This document shows, one piece after another, positions 24,081 through 34,397 of a DNA stretch of 64,000 bases. The position numbers and the translations under genes were made by a program. Source of the DNA: Powellomyces hirtus (taxonomy: Eukaryota > Chytridiomycota > Chytridiomycetes > Spizellomycetales > Powellomycetaceae); NCBI GenBank assembly GCA_025526995.1, contig JAHLKG010000025.1:401938-465937 (forward strand), read 5' to 3'. The notes under the pieces are model-generated. The model was given only the letters and a program-made list of their open reading frames with translations, did no database searches and was not told the origin of the DNA. Position 1 is the stretch's first letter; each line of letters starts with the position of its first letter.

Positions 24081-25596
24081 TCACTCATAGCTTCCACCCC
24101 TCCGAAGGTTCTCGTCACAGGGGCGTCGGGTCTTCTTGGCCGCGCTGTTTACAAGCGTCTGCGAGAGGGCGGTTTTGACGGTCAGTAAGAAAAAATATAC
24201 AGTCGTTCCCCAACCAGCTTTCGTTCGACTGTCGAAACTGACTCTGCTGGTGCTTTCTCTTTTTCAAGTGATCGGAACAGCTTTTACGCGCGCGGTGGGC
24301 GACTTGCAGAAACTGGACTTGGTGGACTTTGAGGCGATGGAGGCATTTGTGCAGGCGCAGAGGCCGAATGGTAGGTGGGGACGCGTGCGTGTCAAGGCGA
24401 GGAGGAATGAGGGATGGCACCTGCGAAAAGGTTAACAGTGCGGAGGGAACTTCTCTGGGTTTTTGCCCATTAGCGATTATTCACTGCGCTGCGGAACGAC
24501 GGCCTGACGTAGCCCAGAACAACCGGGAGGCCGTACTGACGGTAAAAAAAACCAGACCACACGTCTTCGTCTAAACTCAAACAAAGGACTCGAACTCAAT
24601 CTTCTTTCTCTCAGCTCAACGTTTCCGCCGCATCCACGCTCGCCGAATGCGCCCGCTCCATCTCCGCCTGGTTTCTCTACATCTCAACCGATTATGTCTT
24701 CGACGGCACATCACCGCCCTATAATGTCAACGACCCACCCCACCCGTTGAATTTCTACGGCGAAACCAAACTCGCTGGTGAACAAGCAGTCCTCGAAGCG
24801 TACCCCGACGCTGCCATCCTTCGCCTTCCGATCCTATATGGCGAGACTGAATATAACTCGGAGTCGGCGGTTAATTGCTTGATTGATGTTATTAAGGTAA
24901 GGAGAGCTCCTGCGACATTCCCCGCAGATTATAACGGCGAAGTTTCATCGTCAAACCAACAAGCTCTGCCTGTCATTTTCCTTTACCAATCTTGTTGTGG
25001 CTGCCAGAACACCGACAAACCAACTCAAATGGATGATTTCCAACTTCGCTACCCGACCAACGTCGCTGATATTGCTCGCGTCATAACCCGCATGACCGAA
25101 AAAGCAACCCTCTCCAACCCCGCCGACCCGTCCTCGTCCTCCTCCCTCCTCACTGGTCCATTTCACTACAGCGCGTCTGAAGAATGGACCAAATACGGCA
25201 TGTGTGGTAAATTATGAATGTCAGCGTTTTATGTTTTCCACGCACAACTCGTTCTATTCTCTGATTATTTAAATCACCATGCGGTCACTGGCAGTCGCCA
25301 TAGCTGACATTCTCAACCTCCCCATCAAGCACCTCGACCCATTGCGCGAAGCTCCCAAAGAACCCATCGGTGTGTAAAAAACATACCTCCATCTCATCAA
25401 AATCTCCGCTCATTCCTCTCCTCACCTCGCTCTCGCTTTTCATCCACATATCTCATACGCCACTTTCTTTTTGTGCACTCACCCAGCTTCCCGCCCTCAC
25501 GACGCCCACCTCGCCACTACCCGCCTGGAAGACGTTGGAATCGATACCTCCCATGTACCCTTTGTCGAGTGGTGGAGAGACTATCTCTTACGATAG
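24081..25596 (+). CDS. MAT2B-like protein (NAD(P)-binding, dTDP-4-dehydrorhamnose-reductase fold), start unresolved
   Basis: Related to the regulatory beta subunit of methionine adenosyltransferase and to RmlD-type reductases. Seven exons: (24081)-24180, 24269-24370, 24474-24541, 24615-24896, 25008-25206, 25295-25369 and 25487-25596. Phases agree from the first visible exon on and give about 311 residues, close to full length. Motifs: VTGASGLLGRAVYKRL (Rossmann glycines) in exon 1, HCAAERRPDVA in exon 3, YISTDYVFDG and YGETKLAGE (Y-x3-K) in exon 4, and RYPTNVADIARV in exon 5. No ATG lies in frame in the first exon before a stop; the start is probably in a tiny exon upstream. Exon 4 codons favour C-ending forms. 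Confidence 0.85.
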
Positions 25597-26236
25597 GTAT
25601 ATAGTTAGTTAGATTCCCGTTGTATCTTAGGGAACTTATAACAAGGGCCGAACTCCTCACTGTCTGATACCAATATGTCGATCTCTCCGGCAGCCCTTTC
25701 CGTTCCCTTCTCTCTCGTCAGCCAGCAGGCGGGAGAATGTCAGAGTCAGACCCCCCGCAACGACCGCCATCGTGGGCTACTTCATTGATTGTAGACCGGG
25801 GAGACTCGTTCCGCTGGACCCCTCGTCCGATGTCGCGACTTTCCCCCGTAGTAGTTCATTTCAGACATTTCAGTACTTTCGGCCCTATTACGACATCCGC
25901 GGAAGACTTGGAAGCAGCAGGAGCAGGAGTTCTTCTACGTGCGTCAAAAGTGATTCGAAACCGAAAGCATCAGCAGTTAACCAGCCACCAGCAGGTCACC
26001 AGCGGAAATGGCACTTGGCTGCAAATGTCGGCGCCGACAACGCCGACGGAGCGTTAATTTGTTGTCGGCGTTGATTGCGGGTCTTGAGCTGCAAATGAAG
26101 ACACTTGGGTGAAGGTCTACAACCGGAGGCGATCGATACCAAGGTCCTAGGCGGGTACAGACATAGAGTCCCTCAGAGAACCGAGAATCACCAGAGGGAA
26201 TAACTTGAAGGAGAGCACACCGAAAAGCAGTGTTCG

Positions 26237-26267
<31 letters not shown>

Positions 26268-27450
26268 TTGCCAACAGTCTCATCCGGGATCGCAAGATGA
26301 ACCCAAGCTTTATCTGAAATTACCCCGGTGGAGCCAGCAAGATCTTAGCGCTCCGCCTCTCTCTCCAACGATATCATGTGGAAGTTGACCCATCAGGATT
26401 AGCCCTTAGCATCAACGCCCTGACTTTGTCAATTCACGGTACAAAAAATGCTGCCAGCAACGACAATTCTTGACAGGCCGGCGTCTCAAACATGTGGGCT
26501 GCCACGGTACAGGTCGCCGTTCAAGATGCCAAAGAGATCTTTAGAAGCAGGACTTGATGTAACGAGACATTCGGAGATCTGCAAGCAGGACTTGATGTAA
26601 CGAGACATTCGGAGATCTGCAAGCAGGACTCTGAACGCTGACCCAAGAATCCAAAATCGACCGTTTTATCAGGTTGGACCCCTCCCCGCTTCCCACCCCC
26701 CCCCCCCCCCCGCGCTCGGGCCGCATGCAAATCCTGCATCTTCCTCAGGACCTGCGGGTCTGGTGTCGGTCTTGTAACGTATATCCAACGAATTGGTCAT
26801 GAGTGATGAAGGGGATCAGTCCATGAACAAGCACCCGGGCCAAAGACACCCAAGTGAAGTCCTCGGTTTTACCATCCAGCACCCGATCTTTGCAATGCGC
26901 TATGGCAATGAACTGAGAACCCATTCCCAGCTAAGCTAGGATAGTAACGATAAGATATCATCGTTGTCGATCTGTTTCAAATAATACGCGGCTCTGCGTG
27001 CGACTGGCTGGATATCTATTGGACTGAAAGATGCCATCATAGTGTATCATGAATAATGGGGAGCGTTATGTGCTATGTGAACAATTGCGTCGTGTGTTTT
27101 TTGTTTTCTTTTTTTGATATTAATCTACAAGGGAGGTATAAAAGAGTGGGTTGGGAGGCGAAAACGAAACGTGACGAACACAAAGAAGGGAGAAAAGGAT
27201 GTGCGGATTACGTGCAATGTCTAATGCGGGAAAAATGAAAAATGAAAAAATGACTGAGTGCGCTATGGGGGGAGGCGCAATAAAAAATGTCATGGCCAGA
27301 AAAATATCGTCTAGTGGAACGGGATGGGGATGGGGGGAGGAGGCACGGGGAACATGTGGGGGGGGGGGGGGGGGGCGGGGGGGGGGGGTAGAAACGGAGA
27401 GATTCATCTATGAGAGAAGTGATAATGTCCAGTTCCATTCCATTCCAGCC
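25597..27450. other. Spacer with tandem repeat and long G/C homopolymers
   Basis: No supported gene. Two overlapping plus-strand frames of about 100 codons at 25737-26074 have no recognisable features. The stretch contains a run of 26 G at 26242-26267, a C run near 26697-26712, two G runs (18 and 12) around 27358-27388, and the 38-bp repeat described separately. Confidence 0.45.
26545..26630. repeat. 38-bp tandem repeat, 2.3 copies
   Basis: Units at 26545-26582 and 26583-26620 are identical over 38 bp. A partial third unit follows (26621-26630) before the sequence diverges. The unit contains the palindrome AGATCT. Exact identity implies a recent duplication. Confidence 0.9.
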
Positions 27451-29750
27451 TCATCCGCGATTTCCACCCGCCCACTTGGTGGTCCCCGCATACGGATTCT
27501 CATTATGCAGGGGTTCTTCCGAGGGTCTCCGATTTCGGGTCAGGGAGGGTGTTCCGGGCGGTGACGCTGTGGATTGCTGTTGATTCAGGGAGCTCGCGTT
27601 GGATGCTTTGCGAGCAAAGAGGTTCGTCAGGAATTTGGGTGCGGACGGGGCAGAGTGTTTCGTTTGGGTATTGTATTGCTGTTGGGGATACTGGTACTGT
27701 TGTTGCTGTTGTTGTTGGTATTGTTGTTCTCGTTGTTGTTGCTGGTGTTGTTGGTGTTGATGTTGGTGATGTTGCTGCAGTTGGTCCATTTGCGCTTGGG
27801 CCATGGCTTGGGCGGCGGCGCGGGCGGCGGCGCGAGATCGTTCTTCGGCGGCGGCGCGGTCCTGTTCCATGCGGATACGGGTCGAGTTTTCGAGGTTGAC
27901 TTCGCGCCACTGGACGAATTTCGCGGCGGTGATGGCTCGGATGTCAGAGACGTGCCATTGCAGGATACGGGTTTTGAGAGCTTTGAATTCATTGATGCGG
28001 TCCGCGCTGTTCGAGTCAGACGACGCGCTCGAGCCGTAGCGGTCCGAAGTGACTGGGTTGGAGACGGCAAAGGGGACTGCGCCGGGGACGCCTGCGCGGG
28101 CGAGGTCGATGCATTCATCCAGCTCCATTCCAAAGGTATAAATGTCGATTCCCGCGCGTTTGACCTCCTCGAGGACCGACATTTTGAGGCGAAAGAGTTC
28201 CTGCTGGGACATGGTGTCGGCTTTGAGGATAACGGGGCAGATGGCAACGTAGGGCGCGAGTCGTTTCATGTACTCAATGTCGACGGGCTTGACGCGGTGG
28301 AGGATGCCAAACACGAGGATATCGACGTGGGTATGCGCGCCGTTCGGGGTGGTCAGGAAGCGATGCAAAGTGCGTGCGTCCATGTCGTGCACAAAGACCC
28401 GGTCCGTAGCGGTGAATTGTTGGAGGTGGTATTCGACAACGGGCTTGATGGTGGCCATCGCGTCCATTTGAGCTCCAAACCCGGGAGTGTCGACGAATTG
28501 CAGGTTGAAATGGTCGGCCGATGGGGAGGTGGAAGGGTGGGTCAGCGTGGAGGCGAGGAAGAGCTCGGTGCCGTATTCAGATGTGCCCGCGGGTTCAAAC
28601 TGCGTGACCTCGGGACTGGCCATGAATTGACGGATCAGCGATGTCTGGAAACCAAAAAATTAAAGATCAGTTCCAGGAGTACTCAGTGGACCGCCATATT
28701 TCTAGCCAAATCGACCTCAACGCAATTCGCAAGTTCAGTCTTCAAAGAGCCACGTACCTTTCCAATTCCCGAGTCACCCACGATTGCAAACTTGAGCACC
28801 CCAATCGCCGCCGCAGGCCGCGCCCGCGCGGTCCGATCAGCAATGAGCTGCTGCATCTTCTTCCTCGCCGCCGCAGCGCGTTCCTCCATAGCCTCCTTGG
28901 TCAGAATCTCGGGATCTCGGGACGCAGCCATGACGGCATGGACAAACGAGGTGACGGAGGGCGACCTCTCCTTCTTGGCTGCATTTCCTACAGCACCATT
29001 TTCGTCTCTAAAGTTGTTGCTGAATTTGTCCGGAACGGCTGGCACGGCAGGAGCGGGCTGTGATGGCTGATGTGGTTTATGTCCCGGCAGAGGTAAAGAT
29101 CCCGTTCCGAATGCCTTTCGGGCCTCATATTCCTTGCTGCGGTCTTCTACTGCGGACTCGGGGCGTCTCTGTCCGTCAGTTGGATTGTTGACCTTCAGGT
29201 TGTTATTATTGTTGTTGGTGGTGGTGGTGGTTGTGGTGCCTGGCCGTGAGTACACACTAGAGTTCTCGCCCGATTTGAAGCTCCGTGGTTCGCCATCGCG
29301 CGGCTCGTCCTGCTGGTAAGCCACCTTGGTGTTGGTCAAGGACGACATGCGCTGCATTTTCTTTGGGTTGAGTGACACATCGTCCTCCGCCACTGCTGGA
29401 CTGACAGCACCCGTAGTGGGGTTCAGCTTCTTTTGCTGTTGCTGCGATTGCGGAAGTTGCTGCTGCTGCTGCTGCGGAGTTGGCTGCTGTGGAAGCTGTT
29501 TCGGCTGCTGCTGTTGCTGCTGCTGTGGTTGCGACTGCGGTGATTTCGACTGTTCCTTGGCAGGAGCGAGGAAATTGAACGGCAACAGCCCCTTGGTGTC
29601 TTTGGTGACATTATGACCCGTCACCCACCCGTCGTCATACGCTTGGAGAATCACCACCAGATCCCCAGTGTCCAGCCGGATTTCATCAGCATATACGGGC
29701 TCGTAGTTGGAGATGGCCGTGTAGCGGCTGCCGGTCTTGTCGTCGCCCAT
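27451..29750 (-). CDS. Septin-type GTPase with N-terminal SH3 domain
   Basis: Two exons, 29750-28758 and 28644-27451, joined in phase 0 exactly inside the P-loop (GDSGIGK | TS), give 728 residues. Residues about 8-60 form an SH3 domain (ALYDY-like start SRYTAISNYEPVYADEIRL, then GDLV...GWVTGHN...GLLPFNF). A Gln/Pro/Asn/Thr-rich linker follows, including poly-Q runs. The G domain has G1 GDSGIGKTS (325-333), DTPGFG (383-388) and the septin-type G4 KAD (472-474) after the septin-like segment VKPVDIEYMKRL. The C-terminus is Gln-rich and probably coiled. Septins build cortical filaments; the SH3 domain would bind proline-rich partners. SH3-septin fusion is not the standard septin plan (usually an N-terminal basic helix). 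Confidence 0.85.
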
Positions 29751-30329
29751 TTGTTGTTTTTTATTCAGGTTGCGGAGTGCGTCGTTTCGTGCAAATGTGT
29801 TCTACGGGAGGGTTGAGCGAGCGGTTATGATCGGATCTGCTTTTGCTGTCTCTTCCCCTTTTCTTTAAATGAACAATTGTGATGCTCGCTTTGGTGGTTT
29901 GTTGTTTTGCAGGAATCTCTGAAAGTCTTCATATGCGGCCAAAGCATTTCTGAAGTGGCGCTGCTCACGTCAGCCCCACACCAAGCCGCATCTCGCACCC
30001 CGCGTACTTCCTCCGTTCCCATCCTTTTTCCCCCCCATAATTTGCGATATACATGCAAGTCTTGCGCTCTCATATCGATATATCATAGACCATCCAGCAA
30101 GCCCCCTGTCACGTTTTGTGCTTCAAATAGACGACCACGTATCAAAATGACAGCATACACGATATAACAAGCAGGAGGGATGACAAGTACACATATTGGT
30201 AAAACTCTGGCGTAGCGGGTTTTGGTCCAAAACATTCCAGTATGGGGTTTTACAAAGGGCTGAAAGGGAAACGAGAGGGGGGCAGGGGAAGACGTTCTCG
30301 ACTTTGCCAGCTATATTTGTGTTGTCACT
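29751..30329. other. Spacer between two minus-strand genes
   Basis: Contains the upstream region of the SH3-septin gene and the 3' flank of the large membrane protein gene. No other gene is seen. Confidence 0.5.
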
Positions 30330-33300
30330 TTATCCATCGAACGGGTTTGTCAACGGATTGGTATTGGCTCCAGTTCTCACCACAACCTCGACCAAGTGGT
30401 CCTTGTAGTCATCGCCATGATGGGGGTGGTTGTTTTGGCTATTCTCATCATCGCTCGACATGCGCATATGCACATCCGACGCATCATCCGCCGTCCTGCA
30501 GCGACGGTAATACGTGTCGTCATGGCCATGCGCATGGAGGGGCGAAGCATTCGCGATCGCACACGTTTCCGTCGTGCACGATTCCGAGCCGCCCCATTTT
30601 GAAGACGAGAATTCTGTGCCCGTGTCTGACCCTACTGATGTTGTCGCGGTCGTCGTGCTTGTCTCCGAGGTGTGGGTCGATGTGGACGACTCGGATGACA
30701 GAGACGAAATGAGGAGTCGGCGGCGCCGTTGCCGCTGTTGTTGTTGTTGTTGTTGATCGCGGTGGCGGTCGTGGTCGCGGTCCGATCGACGCCATTGGAA
30801 CGCGTGCAAGGCCTTGGAGAGCGTCGAGTACATGGATGACGACGAGGAGAACGAGTGGCGGCTGTCAAGTTGTTCTTTCACAGAGACCGCCACCCCTGCG
30901 CCTCGAGAGCTGTCTTTTGCGGATGAGATGGTGCTGTTGCTGTTGCAATCCGTAATGGTCGTGTTTGGCTGGCCGCCGCTATCCCCCATATATCCGCTGC
31001 GGACAAGGGAATTGTATGCTTTGCGTGCAATGAACATGCGATTATCCTTGCTGCTGTCGCTTTCGGGTGGGGCAGTAGAAGACGTTGAGTTTGGTTGCTG
31101 CTCTTCCCTTGACTGCACCAGCGGGGGCACCACACCACCCGCACCCGCAGGCCCAATGTCTTCCTGCGCATCCGTATCAGTGATATCACGCGTCGGGATG
31201 GCAAAGTCGAGGCTGTCGAGGATATTCTGTTCCTGCGTGCGGATCTGCTGGGCGGATGGCAGCGGGACGAGTGGTGCCGACAGAGCCGAGAGTGCAAAAT
31301 CCAAGTACGCCGGTGTGAAACTCTGCGGGATGGGTTGCGCGGCGGGGGCGAATGCGTCCGTGTCGATGGTCGGCGACGTCATGAGGATCAGCGGGTATGG
31401 CGGGTGGGTGCTGTTATCGTGCGCTTTGTCGCCGTCATTGTTATCGTTGTTGTTGTCCTTCCGGTCACGGGATACCATTGTCATTTCCTTGACCGAGACT
31501 GTGGATGAACTGATCGTTGCATCGTCTTCAAAAAGCGCATACGAACGATGCCGTGCGTTTTTGGTTGTTGTTGCTGGTCCGTGATGACGGTGGTGATGGC
31601 GTTTGCGCCGACGGTACCCGACCGCGACGACAGCGACAGCGAGGAGGAACACGAGGGCGGCCCCAATAATACCGCTCATAATTGGGGAAGACAATTTGGA
31701 TGAACTTTCTGCCGGATCCGACTTGGGCGTTTCATCAGGCACCCCGGTCTCGTCTGTGGGTCCAATCGGGCCTGGCGCGCCAGGCGCCGGGAGTGAAGGG
31801 GCGTTTCGACCTGGCTGGTCGGTCATGGGTTTGCCATCTACAGGTGGTTTGCCGTAGGTCGGTTTTGTTGCGGGGGTGGTCACACTATCCGTCGCGGAGC
31901 CGTCCTTGTCGCCCGGCTGGTCCAACCGGTTTGGTGCATCTGGGGTCGCACCACCATCACCATCAGGTACGGGCAGGCGCGGGTTACTCACCACAGTCCC
32001 AATGCTACCTGATTGTGCAGCAACGACTTTTTGCTGGCCAGCGGCAGGTGATGACGTCCCGTCGGTGGTCGGGGGTGCGGGAGCACCGACGGTGACGGAT
32101 TCCAGGGGCAGTGGGATGTTTGGGACCGTTGGAATAGGGACATCGACAACGGCGCCTCCTGGCGGCGGGTTTGGGTTCGGCGCTGGCTGGGGAACGCCTA
32201 GCGGACGAGTGGTCCGACCAACCTGGGGAGCGGTTCCCGTTTGGCCCGGATTGATGATGACTTCCATGGGCGGCGCCTCAGGGGGTGTGGAACCCAGGGG
32301 AGCGTCGCCATTCTCGGGTGCCGACGGACGGGTTTCAAGCGTAGCGCCTTCTTCTTGGCCTGCGTTTCCGAATGTTATTCGTCCTGGTCGGTCACCTCCA
32401 CTGGCTCCGGTAGTCGGGACTGGGACTGCCGGTCGTTTTTGGAAGATCCTGCTAGATGGACCACCTCCAGACCCAGCGGGTCCACCTTCTTCCAACGGTG
32501 GGTAATCGGGCATCGGATCTTCGCTATTCGCAGCCTCCATGTCCATGTCTTCGCTTTCGGGCTGCTGGTCCATGACTGGCACGTCGTCTCCACCGGGCAC
32601 CTCGTCAGTGCCTCGCGCGCCTTCCATGATTGTCATGTCAATGTCGGCGGGAACGTCGGTCGCAGTTGTGTTTGGGTCGTTGTTCTGCGACGACGTGGCG
32701 AAACCGGTGATGCGCTGTCTGCGGGGGTCGGTTGTGGGGTTACTTGGATACGAAGGACCACCCCCACCACCACCCTCTTTTTCCGGGCCTGCATTCGGGT
32801 TCGGATCACGCTGATCAGCCCCTCCCGATCGATCGTTCGCGCTAGAGCCTTCTTCCCCGCCGTCCTCTTCGGAAGACCCGGGCGCTTCTGTAGGTAACGG
32901 CTGTTGAGGGTCGACCGAGAAGGGTTGGTTTGGAGGGTCTATCCGCCGAGAGCGCTCAGGCGCGTACGGATCTCGGGTGGGTTCCGGAGGTGGTTCGAGC
33001 AGAGGATAGCCATCGGGCGCGGAAGTTGGCCATGGGGGTAAGGGCCCGTGTGAAGTGACTGGCCATGGGTGTGTCGGTGGTGATGGTGGTGGTGATGGAA
33101 TGATACGAGGTGCACCGGTTGGCCATGGCTCTGTTGGTGACGGTGACGGTGGTGGTAGCGACCCTCCAAAGTTCGAGCCCGCGAACAATGGACGGCTGAG
33201 GGTTTGCGAGACTGGGTGGATGGTGGTGAGGCGCTGCGTAGTCATCTCCACATTCGCCGGTATTCCCATTGCGTAGGTCGGACGTGCAGGTAGCGTTGGG

Positions 33301-34397
33301 GCGACTTGGCGGGTATCGTCCGTGGCGTGCTCCAATCGAGATGACTCGGTCGGTCGTAGAGTGGGGGTCTGACCAAGTGTTGGCTGCGGTGGCCCAACCA
33401 TGGCGCCCGTGAACCTTCTCGGGCCGGCCGACGAGGTTGACGTTTGGTGTACGGAGCGATCAGGTGCAGTTGGGATCGTGGTGGGAACATCACGCGCGGT
33501 GGTGGGGGTGGTCGTTGATCCATTTCCACCAGCCCGCGACATTGTCGTGGTCCCCGACTTGGTAGTAGTATTGGAGGTCGGCAGATTAGTTTTGATTATG
33601 GGTTTAGTTGATGTGGTCTTGCGATTATAAGTAGCGGTAGGAATAGACGTCGGAACTGTAAACTTCAAAGTCGCGGTATCAGCAGCGGGTTGCGGCGTGG
33701 CATTCGTGCGTTGGGTGGCGGCCATCGATGGCGACGGCAGCAAGGTGTGCGGGCGGGGAGTGGAACGGGAACTTGGGTATCGAGAAGGTCTCCGCATTGA
33801 AGATAGTGATGGTGATGACGACGATGATGGCGGTGATGTGCTGCTGGTGTGTTTCGCTGGTGGATGAGTGGTCGAGTGCGGCGGACGGATGAGTAGTGAG
33901 GTCGTTGCGGGTCGTGATGTGGGTTGTTTCGACGCACGAGGTGTGGGTGGGATGGGTGAAAATCGAGGTGATGATGAAGAAGAGGCGGATATCGGTGTCG
34001 GTTTGGGTGGGGGCGTGGATGAAGGGGGATGGCGAGCTGGGGTATTGGTGATGGTGGGTTTCGATGGACGAGGGGTGGTGGTGGTGTCGACCATGGCTAG
34101 GTTGGTGCGTGCGGGCTTGGAAGACGATGGGGCGGGTGGTGGTGGTGGTGCTCGGGCCGTGATTGAGGACTGTGAAGGCTTTGCAACGACCGGCGTGCTC
34201 AGTTTCCGAGGTTCATCGACCGGCGTAGCGCGGGGTGGACGGACAGTTAACGGGGCGGGCGTAGCATCAAACCACAGAATGTGCGTGTTGGTTATTGATG
34301 CTGCCCGAGGGTGAGGGCGCCGAGAAAGGGTGCGTGAAGGTGGTGGTGGTGGTGTGGGAGTCGTCATCCGGCGATCGACAGCCGTCCCGTTCTTCAT
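30330..34397 (-). CDS. Giant Pro/Thr/Ser-rich single-pass membrane protein, intronless
   Basis: One uninterrupted frame of 1355 codons. Residues 1 to about 900 are mucin-like: Pro, Thr, Ser, Gly and Arg dominate, with many PPPP, TTT and PTP runs. A single strong membrane segment (IIGAALVFLLAVAVVAVGY) lies at about 906-924 and is followed by a basic stop-transfer RRRKRHHHRHH. The remaining 430 residues are Ser/Asp/His-rich with poly-Q and poly-S runs and would be cytosolic. This resembles wall-stress or cell-surface sensors (O-mannosylated stalk, one membrane pass), but no WSC or lectin domain is visible. The N-terminus lacks a signal peptide, and an in-frame TAA lies seven codons upstream of the ATG. 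Either a signal-bearing 5' exon is missed or the membrane segment acts as signal anchor. Confidence 0.7.
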   Translation of the reverse strand: MKNGTAVDRRMTTPTPPPPPSRTLSRRPHPRAASITNTHILWFDATPAPLTVRPPRATPVDEPRKLSTPVVAKPSQSSITARAPPPPPAPSSSKPARTNLAMVDTTTTPRPSKPTITNTPARHPPSSTPPPKPTPISASSSSSPRFSPIPPTPRASKQPTSRPATTSLLIRPPHSTTHPPAKHTSSTSPPSSSSSPSLSSMRRPSRYPSSRSTPRPHTLLPSPSMAATQRTNATPQPAADTATLKFTVPTSIPTATYNRKTTSTKPIIKTNLPTSNTTTKSGTTTMSRAGGNGSTTTPTTARDVPTTIPTAPDRSVHQTSTSSAGPRRFTGAMVGPPQPTLGQTPTLRPTESSRLEHATDDTRQVAPTLPARPTYAMGIPANVEMTTQRLTTIHPVSQTLSRPLFAGSNFGGSLPPPSPSPTEPWPTGAPRIIPSPPPSPPTHPWPVTSHGPLPPWPTSAPDGYPLLEPPPEPTRDPYAPERSRRIDPPNQPFSVDPQQPLPTEAPGSSEEDGGEEGSSANDRSGGADQRDPNPNAGPEKEGGGGGGPSYPSNPTTDPRRQRITGFATSSQNNDPNTTATDVPADIDMTIMEGARGTDEVPGGDDVPVMDQQPESEDMDMEAANSEDPMPDYPPLEEGGPAGSGGGPSSRIFQKRPAVPVPTTGASGGDRPGRITFGNAGQEEGATLETRPSAPENGDAPLGSTPPEAPPMEVIINPGQTGTAPQVGRTTRPLGVPQPAPNPNPPPGGAVVDVPIPTVPNIPLPLESVTVGAPAPPTTDGTSSPAAGQQKVVAAQSGSIGTVVSNPRLPVPDGDGGATPDAPNRLDQPGDKDGSATDSVTTPATKPTYGKPPVDGKPMTDQPGRNAPSLPAPGAPGPIGPTDETGVPDETPKSDPAESSSKLSSPIMSGIIGAALVFLLAVAVVAVGYRRRKRHHHRHHGPATTTKNARHRSYALFEDDATISSSTVSVKEMTMVSRDRKDNNNDNNDGDKAHDNSTHPPYPLILMTSPTIDTDAFAPAAQPIPQSFTPAYLDFALSALSAPLVPLPSAQQIRTQEQNILDSLDFAIPTRDITDTDAQEDIGPAGAGGVVPPLVQSREEQQPNSTSSTAPPESDSSKDNRMFIARKAYNSLVRSGYMGDSGGQPNTTITDCNSNSTISSAKDSSRGAGVAVSVKEQLDSRHSFSSSSSMYSTLSKALHAFQWRRSDRDHDRHRDQQQQQQQRQRRRRLLISSLSSESSTSTHTSETSTTTATTSVGSDTGTEFSSSKWGGSESCTTETCAIANASPLHAHGHDDTYYRRCRTADDASDVHMRMSSDDENSQNNHPHHGDDYKDHLVEVVVRTGANTNPLTNPFDG

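Noticed and set aside
27574..29070. 498-codon plus-strand frame opposite the SH3-septin gene
   Set aside because: It is the complement of the septin coding region; Leu/Val runs mirror the poly-Q codons of the real gene.
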